From NCBI RefSeq assembly GCF_001426375.1, contig NZ_LMEO01000050.1:340100-404099 (forward strand): a stretch of 64,000 nt of DNA. Reading direction: 5' to 3'. Shown piece after piece: positions 32,114-41,437 of this stretch. The notes under the pieces were generated by a model, which worked only from the letters and a program-made list of their open reading frames with translations, had not been told where the DNA came from and did no database searches. Position numbers and translations under genes: made by a program. Within the stretch, counting starts at the first letter, position 1; every line of letters starts with the position of its first letter. Origin of the DNA: Paenibacillus sp. Root444D2. Lineage in GTDB: Bacteria; Bacillota; Bacilli; Paenibacillales; NBRC-103111.

Positions 32114-32971
32114 CTACTTCGATACGTCTTGGCCAAAGTATTTTTCAGAGATTTTGAGATAGGTTCCATCTTTCTTCAAATCAGCCAATGCTATATTAAT
32201 CGCATCAACGAGCTCTTTATTGCCCTTGTTTATCAAAACTGCACTTTGAGATGCTTCCTTGGTCTCATCGACGACTTGAATAGCTACATCCGGCTTTTGT
32301 TTTTTCAAATCTAGGTAAGACAAGCCATCATTAATGGTGGCGTCAATACGTTTGGAAAGCAGCAGATCAATGGCTTGATTAAATCCGTCTGTTTGTACAA
32401 TCTCTGCACCATTGGATTTAGCAATTTCGGTTAAGTTGCTTGTTAATGATTGCCCTGCTTTTTTACCTTTCAAATCAGTTATTTTTTTAATATCTTTATT
32501 GTCTTTGTGTACAATCAAAACAGCTTTAGACACGATATAAGGATCTGAGAAATCGTATTTCACTTTACGGTCTTCTTTAATGCTAACTTCGTTCACGACA
32601 ATATCAAATCGTTTGGAATCCAGCCCAGCAAACATGCCATCCCATTTGGTTTCGATGAATTCGGCTTGAACACCCATTTTCTTAGCGATTTCTTGAGCAA
32701 TCTCTACATCGAATCCTGTTAATTTCCCATCCTTGTCATGGTACGTGAAAGGTGCATAAGTCCCTTCCGTTCCTATACGAATTTTCCCATTTGTTTTGAT
32801 CGTACCCAACAAGGTTTGAGTTGCTTGTCCAGGTGTTTCTTTCGCTGCAGCTTCTTTGGTTGCTGCCGCAGTTGAAGATGGTTTATTAGCCGTTTCTTTT
32901 GTTCCGCATGCAGTAAAAATAAGAGAGCCCGCTAGAAGTATCATGCCCGCCGATAGATATTGTTTTTTCAT
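32114..32971 (-). CDS. tcyA: Cystine ABC transporter, substrate-binding lipoprotein
   Basis: The 285-residue lipoprotein has lipobox FTAC with Cys22 and an Ala/Lys/Thr linker, then a type-II periplasmic-binding fold: IRIGTEGTYAPFTYHDKDGKL, FIETKWDGMFAGLDSKRFD, YDFSDPYIVSKA. It ends YLKISEKYFGQDVSK. As I recall it, B. subtilis TcyA has the same blocks, including the terminal FGEDVSK, which makes cystine the likely ligand. GGAGGTCTTCAA precedes the ATG. A SigA promoter lies at 33007-33036. In Bacillus these genes respond to cysteine through CymR, and a GGAAT element upstream of the promoter may be part of such a site. Confidence 0.9.
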   Translation of the reverse strand: MKKQYLSAGMILLAGSLIFTACGTKETANKPSSTAAATKEAAAKETPGQATQTLLGTIKTNGKIRIGTEGTYAPFTYHDKDGKLTGFDVEIAQEIAKKMGVQAEFIETKWDGMFAGLDSKRFDIVVNEVSIKEDRKVKYDFSDPYIVSKAVLIVHKDNKDIKKITDLKGKKAGQSLTSNLTEIAKSNGAEIVQTDGFNQAIDLLLSKRIDATINDGLSYLDLKKQKPDVAIQVVDETKEASQSAVLINKGNKELVDAINIALADLKKDGTYLKISEKYFGQDVSK

Positions 32972-33006
32972 TTGAAGACCTCCGTGTTGTTATTTGAACT
33001 TTTGTC

Positions 33007-33036
33007 ATCTTATCACTACTAACTTTATTCAGTCAA
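33007..33036 (-). promoter_or_regulatory. Probable SigA promoter of tcyABC
   Basis: The minus strand has TTGACT (33031-33036), an 18-base spacer and TAAGAT (33007-33012). It is 36 bases before the tcyA start. TAGTAGGAATATTTC just upstream contains the GGAAT block of CymR-type sites, which is only suggestive. Confidence 0.5.
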
Positions 33037-33148
33037 GAAATATTCCTACTATTTCAGTTGGATTAAATTCCTTGCTGATGTCTCTGGAGTTTCGCCGTAT
33101 CAGGAATTATTGAGCAATTTGACGGATTCGCATAAAGCTAAAAAATAA
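33020..33148 (+). pseudogene. Possible C-terminal gene remnant ending at a terminator
   Basis: A 43-codon open stretch on the plus strand reads about KKYSYYFSWIKFLADVSG and ends KAKK followed by TAA, with the terminator hairpin at 33141 directly after it. It has no start or homology I can name; amino-acid use looks protein-like. It could be the end of a decayed gene or chance. Confidence 0.2.
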
Positions 33149-33192
33149 GCATAATCAGAGAGCTTTACGCTGCTCCGATTATGCTTATTTCA
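33141..33192. terminator. Bidirectional terminator between tcy and sugar ABC operons
   Basis: AAATAAGCATAATC pairs perfectly with GATTATGCTTATTT, a 14-bp stem with an approximately 20-base GC-containing loop and A/T tracts on both sides. Confidence 0.75.
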
Positions 33193-33305
33193 CTAATACT
33201 TACAAAAGTTTCACAGCTTCAATCGACTCACCGCTTCAAAACCTCGTTCCAAAATCTGCTCACTTCTCGTCGCATCCTTTGACTCATAATGACTTTCTAC
33301 CTACC
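33193..33305. other. Gap between terminator and sugar permease gene
   Basis: The minus strand has a short frame starting MSQRMRREVSRFWNE after GTAGGTAGAAAGTC and ending after 19 codons. It may be the truncated start of a lost gene of the sugar operon. Nothing else stands out. Confidence 0.25.
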
Positions 33306-34151
33306 CTACTCTTTGACGCCGCCGGCAGTCATCCCTTGAACAAGGAATTTTTGAAAAACGATCGCAATAAAGAGTGGAGGCAGGGAAGCTAATACACCGC
33401 CTGTTGCTACCATACCGAAATCCACAGCGTTCTTACCGCTAAATTCAGAGATGGCCACCGAAATGGTTTTCGCATGAAGGGTTGACGTAAACAAAAGTGA
33501 GAAGAAAAACTCATCCCAAGACAACAAAAATACGAAAATCATGGTCGCCAGAATGCCTGGACGCACAATAGGCACTACGACCAAACGGAGTATTTGCATG
33601 CGGCTGCAACCATCGAGCGACGCCGCCTCATAGAAATCGTGGGAAACCTGTTTGAAATAACTCTGCATGATCCATATCACAAATGGAATGGCAAAGGTCA
33701 AATCAAGTATGATCAGGGTCAGTTTGGAATCCAACATCCCCATTTTTTGGAACAAAAGATACAACGGAATGACGATAACGACAGAAGGGATCATATATGT
33801 GAATAGAAACAGGTAAATGAGCTGACGCCGGAAGTTAAATTGATACTTGGCAAAAGCATATGCAGCCAGACCTCCGATGATTAGCGCGATGATTGTAACG
33901 GAAACAGCAACCATGAGACTATTGCCCATCGAGATACGAAAAGCGTAGGCGATATCATTGTGCGTATTCGTAAATATGTCGATATAACGTTCAAAGGTAA
34001 TTCGTTTGGGAACCCATTTAAGCGGCACTTCTTGTAAATCAATTTGATAAGAAATACTGGAAATGAATAGCCACGCAAATGGTCCTAATGTACATAGCGT
34101 GATCATAATGCCAAACGCATACTGGAAAGCCGACAAGGTTTTACTTTTCAT
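33306..34151 (-). CDS. Carbohydrate ABC transporter permease (MalG-type)
   Basis: The 281-residue inner-membrane subunit has six predicted segments (FGIMITLCTLGPFAWLFISS first). The ATPase-contacting motif is EAASLDGCSRMQILRLVVVP (EAAxxDG). The pair with the adjacent permease resembles UgpE/MalG importers. The start at 34151 abuts the stop of the other permease at 34152. The operon has no ATPase of its own, so it probably borrows a shared MsmX-type ATPase, as sugar importers in Bacillales do. The likely cargo is an oligosaccharide. Confidence 0.9.
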   Translation of the reverse strand: MKSKTLSAFQYAFGIMITLCTLGPFAWLFISSISYQIDLQEVPLKWVPKRITFERYIDIFTNTHNDIAYAFRISMGNSLMVAVSVTIIALIIGGLAAYAFAKYQFNFRRQLIYLFLFTYMIPSVVIVIPLYLLFQKMGMLDSKLTLIILDLTFAIPFVIWIMQSYFKQVSHDFYEAASLDGCSRMQILRLVVVPIVRPGILATMIFVFLLSWDEFFFSLLFTSTLHAKTISVAISEFSGKNAVDFGMVATGGVLASLPPLFIAIVFQKFLVQGMTAGGVKE

Positions 34152-35036
34152 TTAGATTCCCCCCTCTGCCTTTAGCACTTTCACATAAACAAAGGTAAGA
34201 GCAGCTATAAAGAAGGCAATCAAATAGGAAAGTGTAGCGCCTTGTGAAAATTGCAAGTTCGTAAACGCCTCAATATAGGCCTTATAAATAATAACCATTG
34301 TCCCATTGGAAGGTCCGCCTTTCGTTAAGGCATAGATGAGATCAAAGACCTTAAATGATTCCATCGTTCTCATGACGATCAGGACTAACACCGTGGGTTT
34401 TAAATAGGGAAGCGTTAGTACAAACAATCTGCGGAAAATCCCTGCTCCATCTATGCTTGCCGCTTCATATACACTCCTATTGGTCATCTGCAAGGAAGCA
34501 AGAAAGAAGATGCAAACGAATGGTGTCATTTTCCACACATCTGCCATGATGACCATATTCATAGCCGTCCATGGACTGCTGAGCCAAGGCCGATAAGAAG
34601 ATATCAGATGCAGCTGAGTTAGAAGTCCATTAAGTGCACCAAATTCCGGGTGATAAATCCATTTCCACATCGCCGCGTTTACAATTGTGGGGACTGCCCA
34701 GGGCAATATAATTATCGAACGCAGGAACCCGATCCCGCGAATGTTTTCATTTAGCAAAAGAGCAATTAACAAACCTAGCACAAGCTCAAGAATAATCGAA
34801 ATGGATGAAAAATAAGCTGTTCTCCCAAGGGATTCCCATACGGAAGGATCGGTTAAAGCCTCCATATAATTATGAATACCTACAAACTGACCCTTGTTGG
34901 ATGAGGTTAATTCCATATTCTTAAGACTGTATAGGAAGGTTTGAATCAACGGATATAAAACTATACCGAATACCAGGATAAAAGCGGGCAGTATCGTGAT
35001 GACTGCAAAGCGCCGATCACTCCATCTATTTCTCAT
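34152..35036 (-). CDS. Carbohydrate ABC transporter permease (MalF/UgpA-type)
   Basis: This 294-residue membrane subunit has six predicted helices (FAVITILPAFILVFGIVLYPLI at the N-terminus) and an ATPase loop EAASIDGAGIFRRLFVLTLP. I place the start at the ATG at 35036, with GAGAGGAAG seven bases upstream; the longer frame starts at a TTG without a better ribosome site. It immediately precedes the second permease and follows the binding-protein gene after 58 bases. It should form the heterodimeric channel for the sugar bound by the lipoprotein at 35095. Confidence 0.9.
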   Translation of the reverse strand: MRNRWSDRRFAVITILPAFILVFGIVLYPLIQTFLYSLKNMELTSSNKGQFVGIHNYMEALTDPSVWESLGRTAYFSSISIILELVLGLLIALLLNENIRGIGFLRSIIILPWAVPTIVNAAMWKWIYHPEFGALNGLLTQLHLISSYRPWLSSPWTAMNMVIMADVWKMTPFVCIFFLASLQMTNRSVYEAASIDGAGIFRRLFVLTLPYLKPTVLVLIVMRTMESFKVFDLIYALTKGGPSNGTMVIIYKAYIEAFTNLQFSQGATLSYLIAFFIAALTFVYVKVLKAEGGI

Positions 35037-35094
35037 ATGATGTCTTCCTCTCCACAAGCTAAAGGGGGGTAAGCCCCCCCTCCGACAGCCACTC

Positions 35095-36354
35095 TTATTT
35101 GCTTGCTATTTCCTTAGCCTTATCCTGTAGTTTGTTCAAAGCAACTTCCGGAGTTTCCTTTTCAAATAAAGCTTTCTGAACGGTTGTCTGCAGCTCAGTA
35201 GAAAGTTGTCCATACCAAGGAACTACCGGGCGATTCACGATATGCTCATATTGCTTTTTGGAAACGTTAATTAATTCCGGACTAGTAGCAACAACCTCAG
35301 CGTCGCTGAACAACGATTTCCAGATCGGCAAAGCGTCTTTGGCATGTTTTTTCTGGAAGTCTTTAGACGCTAGGAACTGAATATATTTCCAGGTCTCTTC
35401 CGGATTCTTACTGTCTTTGGCGATTGAGAGTCCCATTCCGCCATTCGTAGTTGCTCCAGGAGCCTTGGAGGTCCCAGGAACCGTGGCTATTCCTACTTTA
35501 CCCACAACTTTAGATTCTTTGGGATCATTGGCCATACCGAACATATAGGTCCAATTCAAGGCAAACGCAGCTTTACCGCTTGAGAACACGGCTCTAACGT
35601 CTTCTTCCAAATACTCAGGGGAGCTCGGATTCGTAAGTCCTGTCTTCATCGATTGCTGCATGAAACTTAGAGCGTCAATATTTGCCTTTTCGTTTAGGGT
35701 CGGCTTGCCGTCCTTCACCATTTGACCACCGAAAGATGCTGCAATCATGGTGTAATCTACAGATAGAGCCTCAGCTTGCTTCCAAGACCAGACAATCGGG
35801 AATTCAACGATTTTCTTATCTTTTAATATCTTAGAATCAGCTATCAATTCATCCCATGTCTGAGGTGGCGCGCTAATTCCGGCTTGTGTCAGCATCTCTT
35901 TGTTATAAAATAAATATTTCACATCATTGAGCCATGGCATCCCGTACAGCTTATTTTCGTACTGCATAGCGCTTAGCGCTCCATCAAAAATGTCTTTCCG
36001 ATCCGCGTCCTTTACTTTATCCGTAACTTCCTTCAATACGCCGGCTTTTACAAATTTGGCAGTCCAAGGCGCATCAATTAATACGGCATCGTAGCTTCCA
36101 TTGGATACAAGAATTTTCTGTTCCAGCGCCTCGTAAGGTACAAATGTCGTTTCAACCTTAATATTAGGGTTCTCTTTAATAAAAGCATCGGTTGCTTCTT
36201 TAATAGCGTCTTCGCTATAACCAGCTTGCTTCATGAAAAGTGCATTAAGCGTAATGCTTTTCGGCTTTGCAGGTTCTTCCGTCTTGCTTGTGCATCCAGC
36301 TAGAAAACTTGTTAGCAATACCGATGACACGATCATTACCGTCAGCTTCTTCAT
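35095..36354 (-). CDS. Carbohydrate-binding ABC lipoprotein (family 1)
   Basis: The 419-residue extracellular protein has a lipoprotein signal (TVMIVSSVLLTSFLAGC, Cys21) followed by a type-I sugar-binding fold: LFMKQAGYSEDAIKEATDAF, YDAVLIDAPWTAKFV, and ATVPGTSKAPGATTNGGMGL in the C-lobe. These are features of oligosaccharide binders. The ATG at 36354 has ATAGGGGGCAATT upstream, and another ATG eight codons earlier is less likely. It is the first gene of the sugar ABC operon and is followed by two permeases without an ATPase. The two-component system just upstream is its probable activator. The particular sugar is not determined. Confidence 0.9.
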   Translation of the reverse strand: MKKLTVMIVSSVLLTSFLAGCTSKTEEPAKPKSITLNALFMKQAGYSEDAIKEATDAFIKENPNIKVETTFVPYEALEQKILVSNGSYDAVLIDAPWTAKFVKAGVLKEVTDKVKDADRKDIFDGALSAMQYENKLYGMPWLNDVKYLFYNKEMLTQAGISAPPQTWDELIADSKILKDKKIVEFPIVWSWKQAEALSVDYTMIAASFGGQMVKDGKPTLNEKANIDALSFMQQSMKTGLTNPSSPEYLEEDVRAVFSSGKAAFALNWTYMFGMANDPKESKVVGKVGIATVPGTSKAPGATTNGGMGLSIAKDSKNPEETWKYIQFLASKDFQKKHAKDALPIWKSLFSDAEVVATSPELINVSKKQYEHIVNRPVVPWYGQLSTELQTTVQKALFEKETPEVALNKLQDKAKEIASK

Positions 36355-36454
36355 ACAATTGCCCCCTATAATATTCATATTTTATGAATGAATCCTTTGC
36401 TGACATCATCATATAATGATCGATCACTCCTGCACATTTATAATCTCGACTGAT

Positions 36455-38062
36455 TTATGGACGATCTGTACTTTTAAGATGATTCTTCTTGAACTCAGTA
36501 GGATTTAGGCCATATGTTCGGTTAAAGATACGGTTGAAATAAAAGGGATCCGGAATGCCCACCAGCTCAGCAACCTCTTTTATGCTTAGATCAGGATTTT
36601 TTAATAGCTCGCAGGCTTTTTCCAACCTCAGTTCATTGAGGAAATTCACAATCGTTTTGCCAGTTTCCTTTTTGAAAAGCCGCGTTAAATAGCTCTCATT
36701 CATGTTCACTTCGCACGCTATCATATGAAGCGTAATCCTCTGCTCGATATGCTTTACCATAAATGCAATAACGGCACGAATTTCCCTACGATATTTAGGT
36801 GATACAGGAATGACATTTTGGCTAAAATAATTTACTGCTTGTACGAAAGCCTCTTTGAATTCCGATATCGTATCGGACCTATTCAGCTGTTTCCGTACCT
36901 TTTCAGACAGGACATGGTACTCGTGCTGTGCACTCAGCGCCTCCCAATTATCAATCACGGTAATGATGACCTTCTTGAAATGCGAAGGATGAACAAGCCA
37001 TTGTTTTGCTTTCTCATACAGAGCGTCAAAGCTGCAAAGCAGCTCTTCCTCATTGCCCGTTCGGATATGTGAAAGAATGTCATTCAGCTCATGAATCAAG
37101 CTTTTCTTGCCATCAAATACAGCATCCCGGGCATGAGTCACGATCGCATGATTCTTATAAAACCTCAGTTCAGCTGCTTCTTTACATGTCCAGTAAGCTT
37201 CTTTTACCTGTTGTAAGCTAACAAACGACGGGCTGATAACTACGCTAACGTCAAGACTCAAATAGAGCTTTAGCAGTTCGGCAATCCTTTTGGCCAATTG
37301 TAATTTTACAGACTCCCTCTCATACTTATTGCGATCCGGTAGGACAAAAATATAATCACGTTCACTAATTTCAGAGAATTCTATAAAGAAAGAGTCATCG
37401 ACCATTTCCGAAATGATATTACTGATGGAGAACGCCAACAAATGCTTCTGCGCCCATTTGCCTGATCTCATCGTTTTCATATAGTCGTCGATCGTTACAA
37501 AAAACAGAAAGTTTCGTTTCGTATCGATCTGAACGTTTAGCTTTTGTGCCTGTAGCTCTATTTCCGACTCCGACATGTTGCCGAAATAAACCAAATCTTT
37601 GAAAAAGTTTTTCCGAGCTAACATTAAATTTTCGATCTGTGCTACTTCCTTTTTCCTCTCTATTTCTTTCTTCTGTTTCTCGTTTGACAGCTGGCTGGAA
37701 GCATTGTTCAAGATATCAAGCAGATTCTCTGGCTTTAAAGTCACCTTCAGCAGATAATCAAGCGCTCCAAGCTTCATCGCTTCTCGAACCAAGTCGTATT
37801 CACCGTAATTACTTATAGCGATTATTTTCCCGTTGAACATAGGCATATCCTTTAGCTTCTGTATAAGCTCTAGACCATTGATTCGCGGCATCTTCAGATC
37901 CGTGATCACAATATCGGGCTTGTACTGCTCTACTAATGCCATCGCCGCTTCCCCATCCTCTGCTGCGCCAATGAGTTCAAAGCCGTGCTGCTCCCACGGG
38001 ATCATCATCTTGAGCCCAATTCGAATGATTTTCTCGTCATCAACAATCAATACTTTTATCAT
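36455..38062 (-). CDS. Response regulator with AraC output domain (YesN-type)
   Basis: The 535-residue regulator begins with a receiver (VLIVDDEKIIRIGLKMMIPW; phospho-Asp in VITDLKMPRINGLE, about residue 55; Lys in LDYLLKVTLKP). A long central linker region of unknown fold (about 130-410) follows, then an AraC-type double helix-turn-helix (MIACEVNMNESYLTRLFKKE; LSIKEVAELVGIPDPFYFNR) near the C-terminus. This is the standard partner of YesM-type kinases in Paenibacillus, activating neighbouring sugar transport genes. The start overlaps the kinase gene by 23 bases. The downstream sugar ABC operon is the obvious target. Confidence 0.92.
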   Translation of the reverse strand: MIKVLIVDDEKIIRIGLKMMIPWEQHGFELIGAAEDGEAAMALVEQYKPDIVITDLKMPRINGLELIQKLKDMPMFNGKIIAISNYGEYDLVREAMKLGALDYLLKVTLKPENLLDILNNASSQLSNEKQKKEIERKKEVAQIENLMLARKNFFKDLVYFGNMSESEIELQAQKLNVQIDTKRNFLFFVTIDDYMKTMRSGKWAQKHLLAFSISNIISEMVDDSFFIEFSEISERDYIFVLPDRNKYERESVKLQLAKRIAELLKLYLSLDVSVVISPSFVSLQQVKEAYWTCKEAAELRFYKNHAIVTHARDAVFDGKKSLIHELNDILSHIRTGNEEELLCSFDALYEKAKQWLVHPSHFKKVIITVIDNWEALSAQHEYHVLSEKVRKQLNRSDTISEFKEAFVQAVNYFSQNVIPVSPKYRREIRAVIAFMVKHIEQRITLHMIACEVNMNESYLTRLFKKETGKTIVNFLNELRLEKACELLKNPDLSIKEVAELVGIPDPFYFNRIFNRTYGLNPTEFKKNHLKSTDRP

Positions 38063-39872
38063 CTACATGGTCCCCTATCTCTACCAAAGGCATAATTAAG
38101 CTTACCGTAGTACCTACGCCGACCTCGCTTTGTATTGTAATTCCATATTCGTCACCGAAATGAAGCTTGATTCGCTCATTAACATTTGAAATCCCAATAT
38201 TGGAAAGCCGCTGTTTGGCTTTATTCGCGGAATCCAATAGATGATGCGCCTTCTGCGGCTCCATCCCTTTGCCATTATCCATAATGCTAATTTGAATATG
38301 ACCTTCAAGCCGAATGGCCGTAATGACAATCTTATTATTGTCAGCACTTTCTTCCAAGCCATGGATGATCGCGTTTTCAACGATCGGCTGCAGAATAAAT
38401 TTAAGAATGCCGATTTCCAATAACCCCTCATCAATCCGGTGCTCGACCTCAAACGTAGCCCCATAACGCAACCTCTGTATCACAATATAATTATCGATAT
38501 TAGTTAGCTCCGAGCGCAGAGAAATCATTTCTTTCGTATCGACAATTGTATTTCGCAGCAATTCAGCCAAGGCGCCAAGACCATCGCTGACACTAGTCGC
38601 TTGATTAAGCATCGCAGTCCATTTGAGCGAATTCAGTGTATTAAACAAAAAGTGAGGATTAATTTGCGCTTGCAGCATCTGCAGCTCAAATTCCCTTTTC
38701 TTGATCTGCTCATTCTTTGTCTGTTCCACCAGATCGCTTATTTGCAGCACCATCGTGTTGAATCTATTTGACAAAAAACCAATCTCGTCATGACTGCTGT
38801 CTTCATTGGAAGCTTGTAAATTCCCCGACGCCAACTGCTTCATCGATAGCGTTAATCGCTGCAGCGGATTTGAAATACTGCCTGAGATCACAAAGGTCAA
38901 TAAAAGTGAAAATAAGAGACAAATCGCAGTGACAATCAGCATATACGGAACAATAGCTCTGGTTTCTTTGTTCAAATAAGAAGAAGGAATCGTACTCACC
39001 AGATACCATCTGGCTGAAGAATCGTACGAATAGGCAATCAATGTACCATTGTGATTCCATGTAGAACTGAAAGCTCGTTTGCCTTTCTTCTCATTTTCGA
39101 CTATGGTTTCCAACAGCTCATCACTTTGATCCATTCTATGTCCAATAGGCATCTGACTATTTCTAGACGAGAGCACACTGCCTTGAGGATCGATCATAAA
39201 TAAGTCCGCTCCTTCTCCCATATTGACATCCTCATAAATGTCGCGGGAATAGAAGCTTTCTTTAATAGCTATGAATACATAGCCTATTGATTCTAGCCAA
39301 TTGGAACCGGAATGAATTTCACGTGCGAGTACGATGCAATCAACGCCGTTCTGTGTAACCACATGCGTCCAAATATCGTTACCCTTGTGCGCCTCAATCA
39401 TCCTCGTTAATGGTTCAATATCTTCCGAGCGAAGCTTGTCGTAGCCCAAATCATAGACGAGTTCTTTGGACGAATTATAAATTTGCATCGACTTGATATG
39501 ATCCAACAGCTTACGACCGTTAAAGGACTGATTTACCTCATAATAGGTATCCATAACGGATTGTGGGTCTAGTTTCGTCGCATGCTGTAAATTCGCTTGA
39601 ACGAGACTATTCATCATCACTTGGTCACTCAAATATTCTAGCTTTCGATTCTCTCTTTTAATTTCATCGCGAACTTGGTCCAGAATTTGCAAGGAATACG
39701 TGCCTATCTTGGTGTTAATGGCTTTACTGGATTGGGTGTAGGCAATAAGAGTAGTTGTAAAGAGGGGAATAATCGATAGTAGGATGAACGATATAATCAA
39801 TCGATTCTTAATTTTTGAATTGCGCAACAGATTGCTTAGCCGAATGTTTTTTAATAACAATTCTGAGGTCAT
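38040..39872 (-). CDS. Sensor histidine kinase (YesM-type)
   Basis: This roughly 610-residue membrane kinase has a first helix (NRLIISFILLSIIPLFTTTL), a 250-residue extracellular sensor domain, a second helix (ALVPYMLIVTAICLLFSLLLTF-like), a HAMP segment (LTLSMKQLASGNLQ), a His-kinase domain with the phospho-His in QAQINPHFLFNTLNSL, and an ATPase with NAIIHGLEE and MDNGKGM. It senses an external, probably sugar-derived, signal. The start is uncertain: the ATG at 39872 has GAGGAG touching it, and a TTG four codons later is possible. It should phosphorylate the regulator encoded downstream with a 23-base overlap. Confidence 0.9.
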   Translation of the reverse strand: MTSELLLKNIRLSNLLRNSKIKNRLIISFILLSIIPLFTTTLIAYTQSSKAINTKIGTYSLQILDQVRDEIKRENRKLEYLSDQVMMNSLVQANLQHATKLDPQSVMDTYYEVNQSFNGRKLLDHIKSMQIYNSSKELVYDLGYDKLRSEDIEPLTRMIEAHKGNDIWTHVVTQNGVDCIVLAREIHSGSNWLESIGYVFIAIKESFYSRDIYEDVNMGEGADLFMIDPQGSVLSSRNSQMPIGHRMDQSDELLETIVENEKKGKRAFSSTWNHNGTLIAYSYDSSARWYLVSTIPSSYLNKETRAIVPYMLIVTAICLLFSLLLTFVISGSISNPLQRLTLSMKQLASGNLQASNEDSSHDEIGFLSNRFNTMVLQISDLVEQTKNEQIKKREFELQMLQAQINPHFLFNTLNSLKWTAMLNQATSVSDGLGALAELLRNTIVDTKEMISLRSELTNIDNYIVIQRLRYGATFEVEHRIDEGLLEIGILKFILQPIVENAIIHGLEESADNNKIVITAIRLEGHIQISIMDNGKGMEPQKAHHLLDSANKAKQRLSNIGISNVNERIKLHFGDEYGITIQSEVGVGTTVSLIMPLVEIGDHVDDKSIDC

Positions 39873-40041
39873 CTCCTCTTTTACCTTGTTGCATCTACGT
39901 AAAGTGGGTTCATTATAACACACCGAATGCGTGAGGATTCTGCAATTTCTGACTTTTCTGCAATTTTACCATTCTCTATTCCTAATTCCGCATCGCTGCG
40001 CTATTCTATAAATAATGCCTAACAATGAAAGGACGTAGCTC

Positions 40042-41232
40042 ATGCAATTGAAATCAGATATCAAATTATTTCTGCGTATTAAGGGAGCCGGATATCTTCT
40101 GTTGGCTATCGTTATTTATGGAATCGGAACTGGCATACTAGCCCCTATGAATGCGGTATATTTGAAGGATCATCTTGGTTTGTCTAAAGGCGAAATCGCG
40201 TCCATTTTCTCTATTTCATTATTTCTGAATATGGTCATTACTTTATCCGTCGGCATTGTCAGTGACAGGCTTAAGAGGAAAAAACCAATTCCGATGATTG
40301 CTGCTGTAATTTGCGCAAGCGGGCTCATCCTCTATATGCATGCTGACAGCTATATGGAAGCCCTGGCTGGTATGTCTATTGCCGTGGGCCCATCTGGATT
40401 GATCATGGGGCAACTCTTTGCTATGGCCCGTAATCATTTCAAGAAACAAGCCGAATCCATTATGGAAATAGCGATGCTTTGGCTTCGTGCCGGGTACAGC
40501 GTTGGTTTTTTTATGGGCTTGCTGTTCGGAGCTAATCTGTATCTGATTACAGGATTCCGAGGAGTTCTTTGGGGCAATGTCGCAGGATTTACTGGTCTCT
40601 TCTTACTGCTGTTGTTTTATAACGAAGTTAAAGGAGCGGCCGAAACAGCAGCTATCAAGGCCGGTGAACCGTTCTCTTTGGCCATGCTAATAGCACTATT
40701 GATGCTTTTATGTGCAGACGCCATCCGTGGATTGTACTTACCATTAGTTTTTAATGAAAGGTTCGGAAGGCCAGATCTTATGTCGTATTTGTGGAGCGGT
40801 CAGGCTGTTTTTGAACTGTTATTCATGACCTTGACAGGTTATTGGGCAGCCAAGTTCGGGAGCAAATCCATCATGGTATTAGGCGGCATATGTGCGCTCG
40901 TCACTTATATCGTGTATACACTGTCTTCTCCTTTAGCGCTGTTTTTTACGGTCCAGCCTGTTTATTCTTTATCCATTTCCATTTTATATGGCGTAGCAAT
41001 GGGTTATGTTCAGCGCATGTTTATCAACCACACAGGCTTTGGGGCTAGTTTGTACCTTTTTATTTCCCAAACAGCATCACTTATCGGCTACTTACTGCCC
41101 GTATTGATTCAAGGTATATCGCCAACTATTTTTATCATACCAATCACATTGGTGATGGTTGCGCTATTCATTATTATGAATGTGCTTTATAAGGAGAAGA
41201 GAATTTTGAAATCTGGATCTTTAGGGAGATAG
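40042..41232 (+). CDS. MFS transporter, SetA-like sugar efflux type
   Basis: The 396-residue protein has 12 predicted helices. It starts with FLRIKGAGYLLLAIVIYGIGTGIL and has a motif A-like loop SDRLKRKKPIPMI. Similarity at the family level is to sugar efflux (SetA/Set-type) and DHA1 transporters. It is divergent from the two-component system of the sugar ABC operon and shares its upstream region, which suggests joint regulation in carbohydrate metabolism. AAAGGACGTAGCTC precedes the ATG, and a perfect hairpin follows the stop. Confidence 0.82.
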   Translation: MQLKSDIKLFLRIKGAGYLLLAIVIYGIGTGILAPMNAVYLKDHLGLSKGEIASIFSISLFLNMVITLSVGIVSDRLKRKKPIPMIAAVICASGLILYMHADSYMEALAGMSIAVGPSGLIMGQLFAMARNHFKKQAESIMEIAMLWLRAGYSVGFFMGLLFGANLYLITGFRGVLWGNVAGFTGLFLLLLFYNEVKGAAETAAIKAGEPFSLAMLIALLMLLCADAIRGLYLPLVFNERFGRPDLMSYLWSGQAVFELLFMTLTGYWAAKFGSKSIMVLGGICALVTYIVYTLSSPLALFFTVQPVYSLSISILYGVAMGYVQRMFINHTGFGASLYLFISQTASLIGYLLPVLIQGISPTIFIIPITLVMVALFIIMNVLYKEKRILKSGSLGR

Positions 41233-41282
41233 CAAACAGCGCATCCCACCGTTCATCACGGTAAAATGCGCTATTTGCTATC
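41228..41282 (+). terminator. Stem-loop at end of MFS gene
   Basis: GATAGCAAACAGCGCAT (overlapping the stop codon) pairs with ATGCGCTATTTGCTATC with one mismatch, a 17-bp stem around a 21-base loop. The poly-U is weak on the plus side, so termination is likely but not certain. Confidence 0.6.
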
Positions 41283-41427
41283 CTCGACATTCTTACTTCG
41301 CTAGTTCTGTATATTTCTGTTAACTTGCTAAGATCCACGTATGCATTGATTTGCGTCGTAATCCGGTTATAATCATCCAAATCAGCTTCGGAATATTTCA
41401 ATGTTGGAATCGCATCTCTAAAATTTT
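41270..41427 (-). pseudogene. Possible C-terminal remnant of a sugar-binding lipoprotein
   Basis: The minus strand reads NFRDAIPTLKYSEADL, then DDYNRITTQINAYVDLSK, without a start after a TAA at 41428. The phrase 'PxLxYSxxEL...ItTxInxYVd' resembles the C-terminus of large LipO-type extracellular binding proteins. It then runs into the hairpin of the MFS gene and becomes non-homologous, so it looks like a decayed end fragment and not an active gene. Confidence 0.35.
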
Positions 41428-41437
41428 AGTTGAGGGG

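Noticed and set aside
33193..33305. 19-codon peptide MSQRMRREVSRFWNE... as a real gene
   Set aside because: Too short and without known homology; could be the stump of a lost gene of the sugar operon.
41174..41401. 75-codon minus frame starting MKYSEADLDDYN as a functional gene
   Set aside because: It runs into the hairpin of the MFS gene and has no ribosome site; I treat its upstream part as a gene remnant instead.
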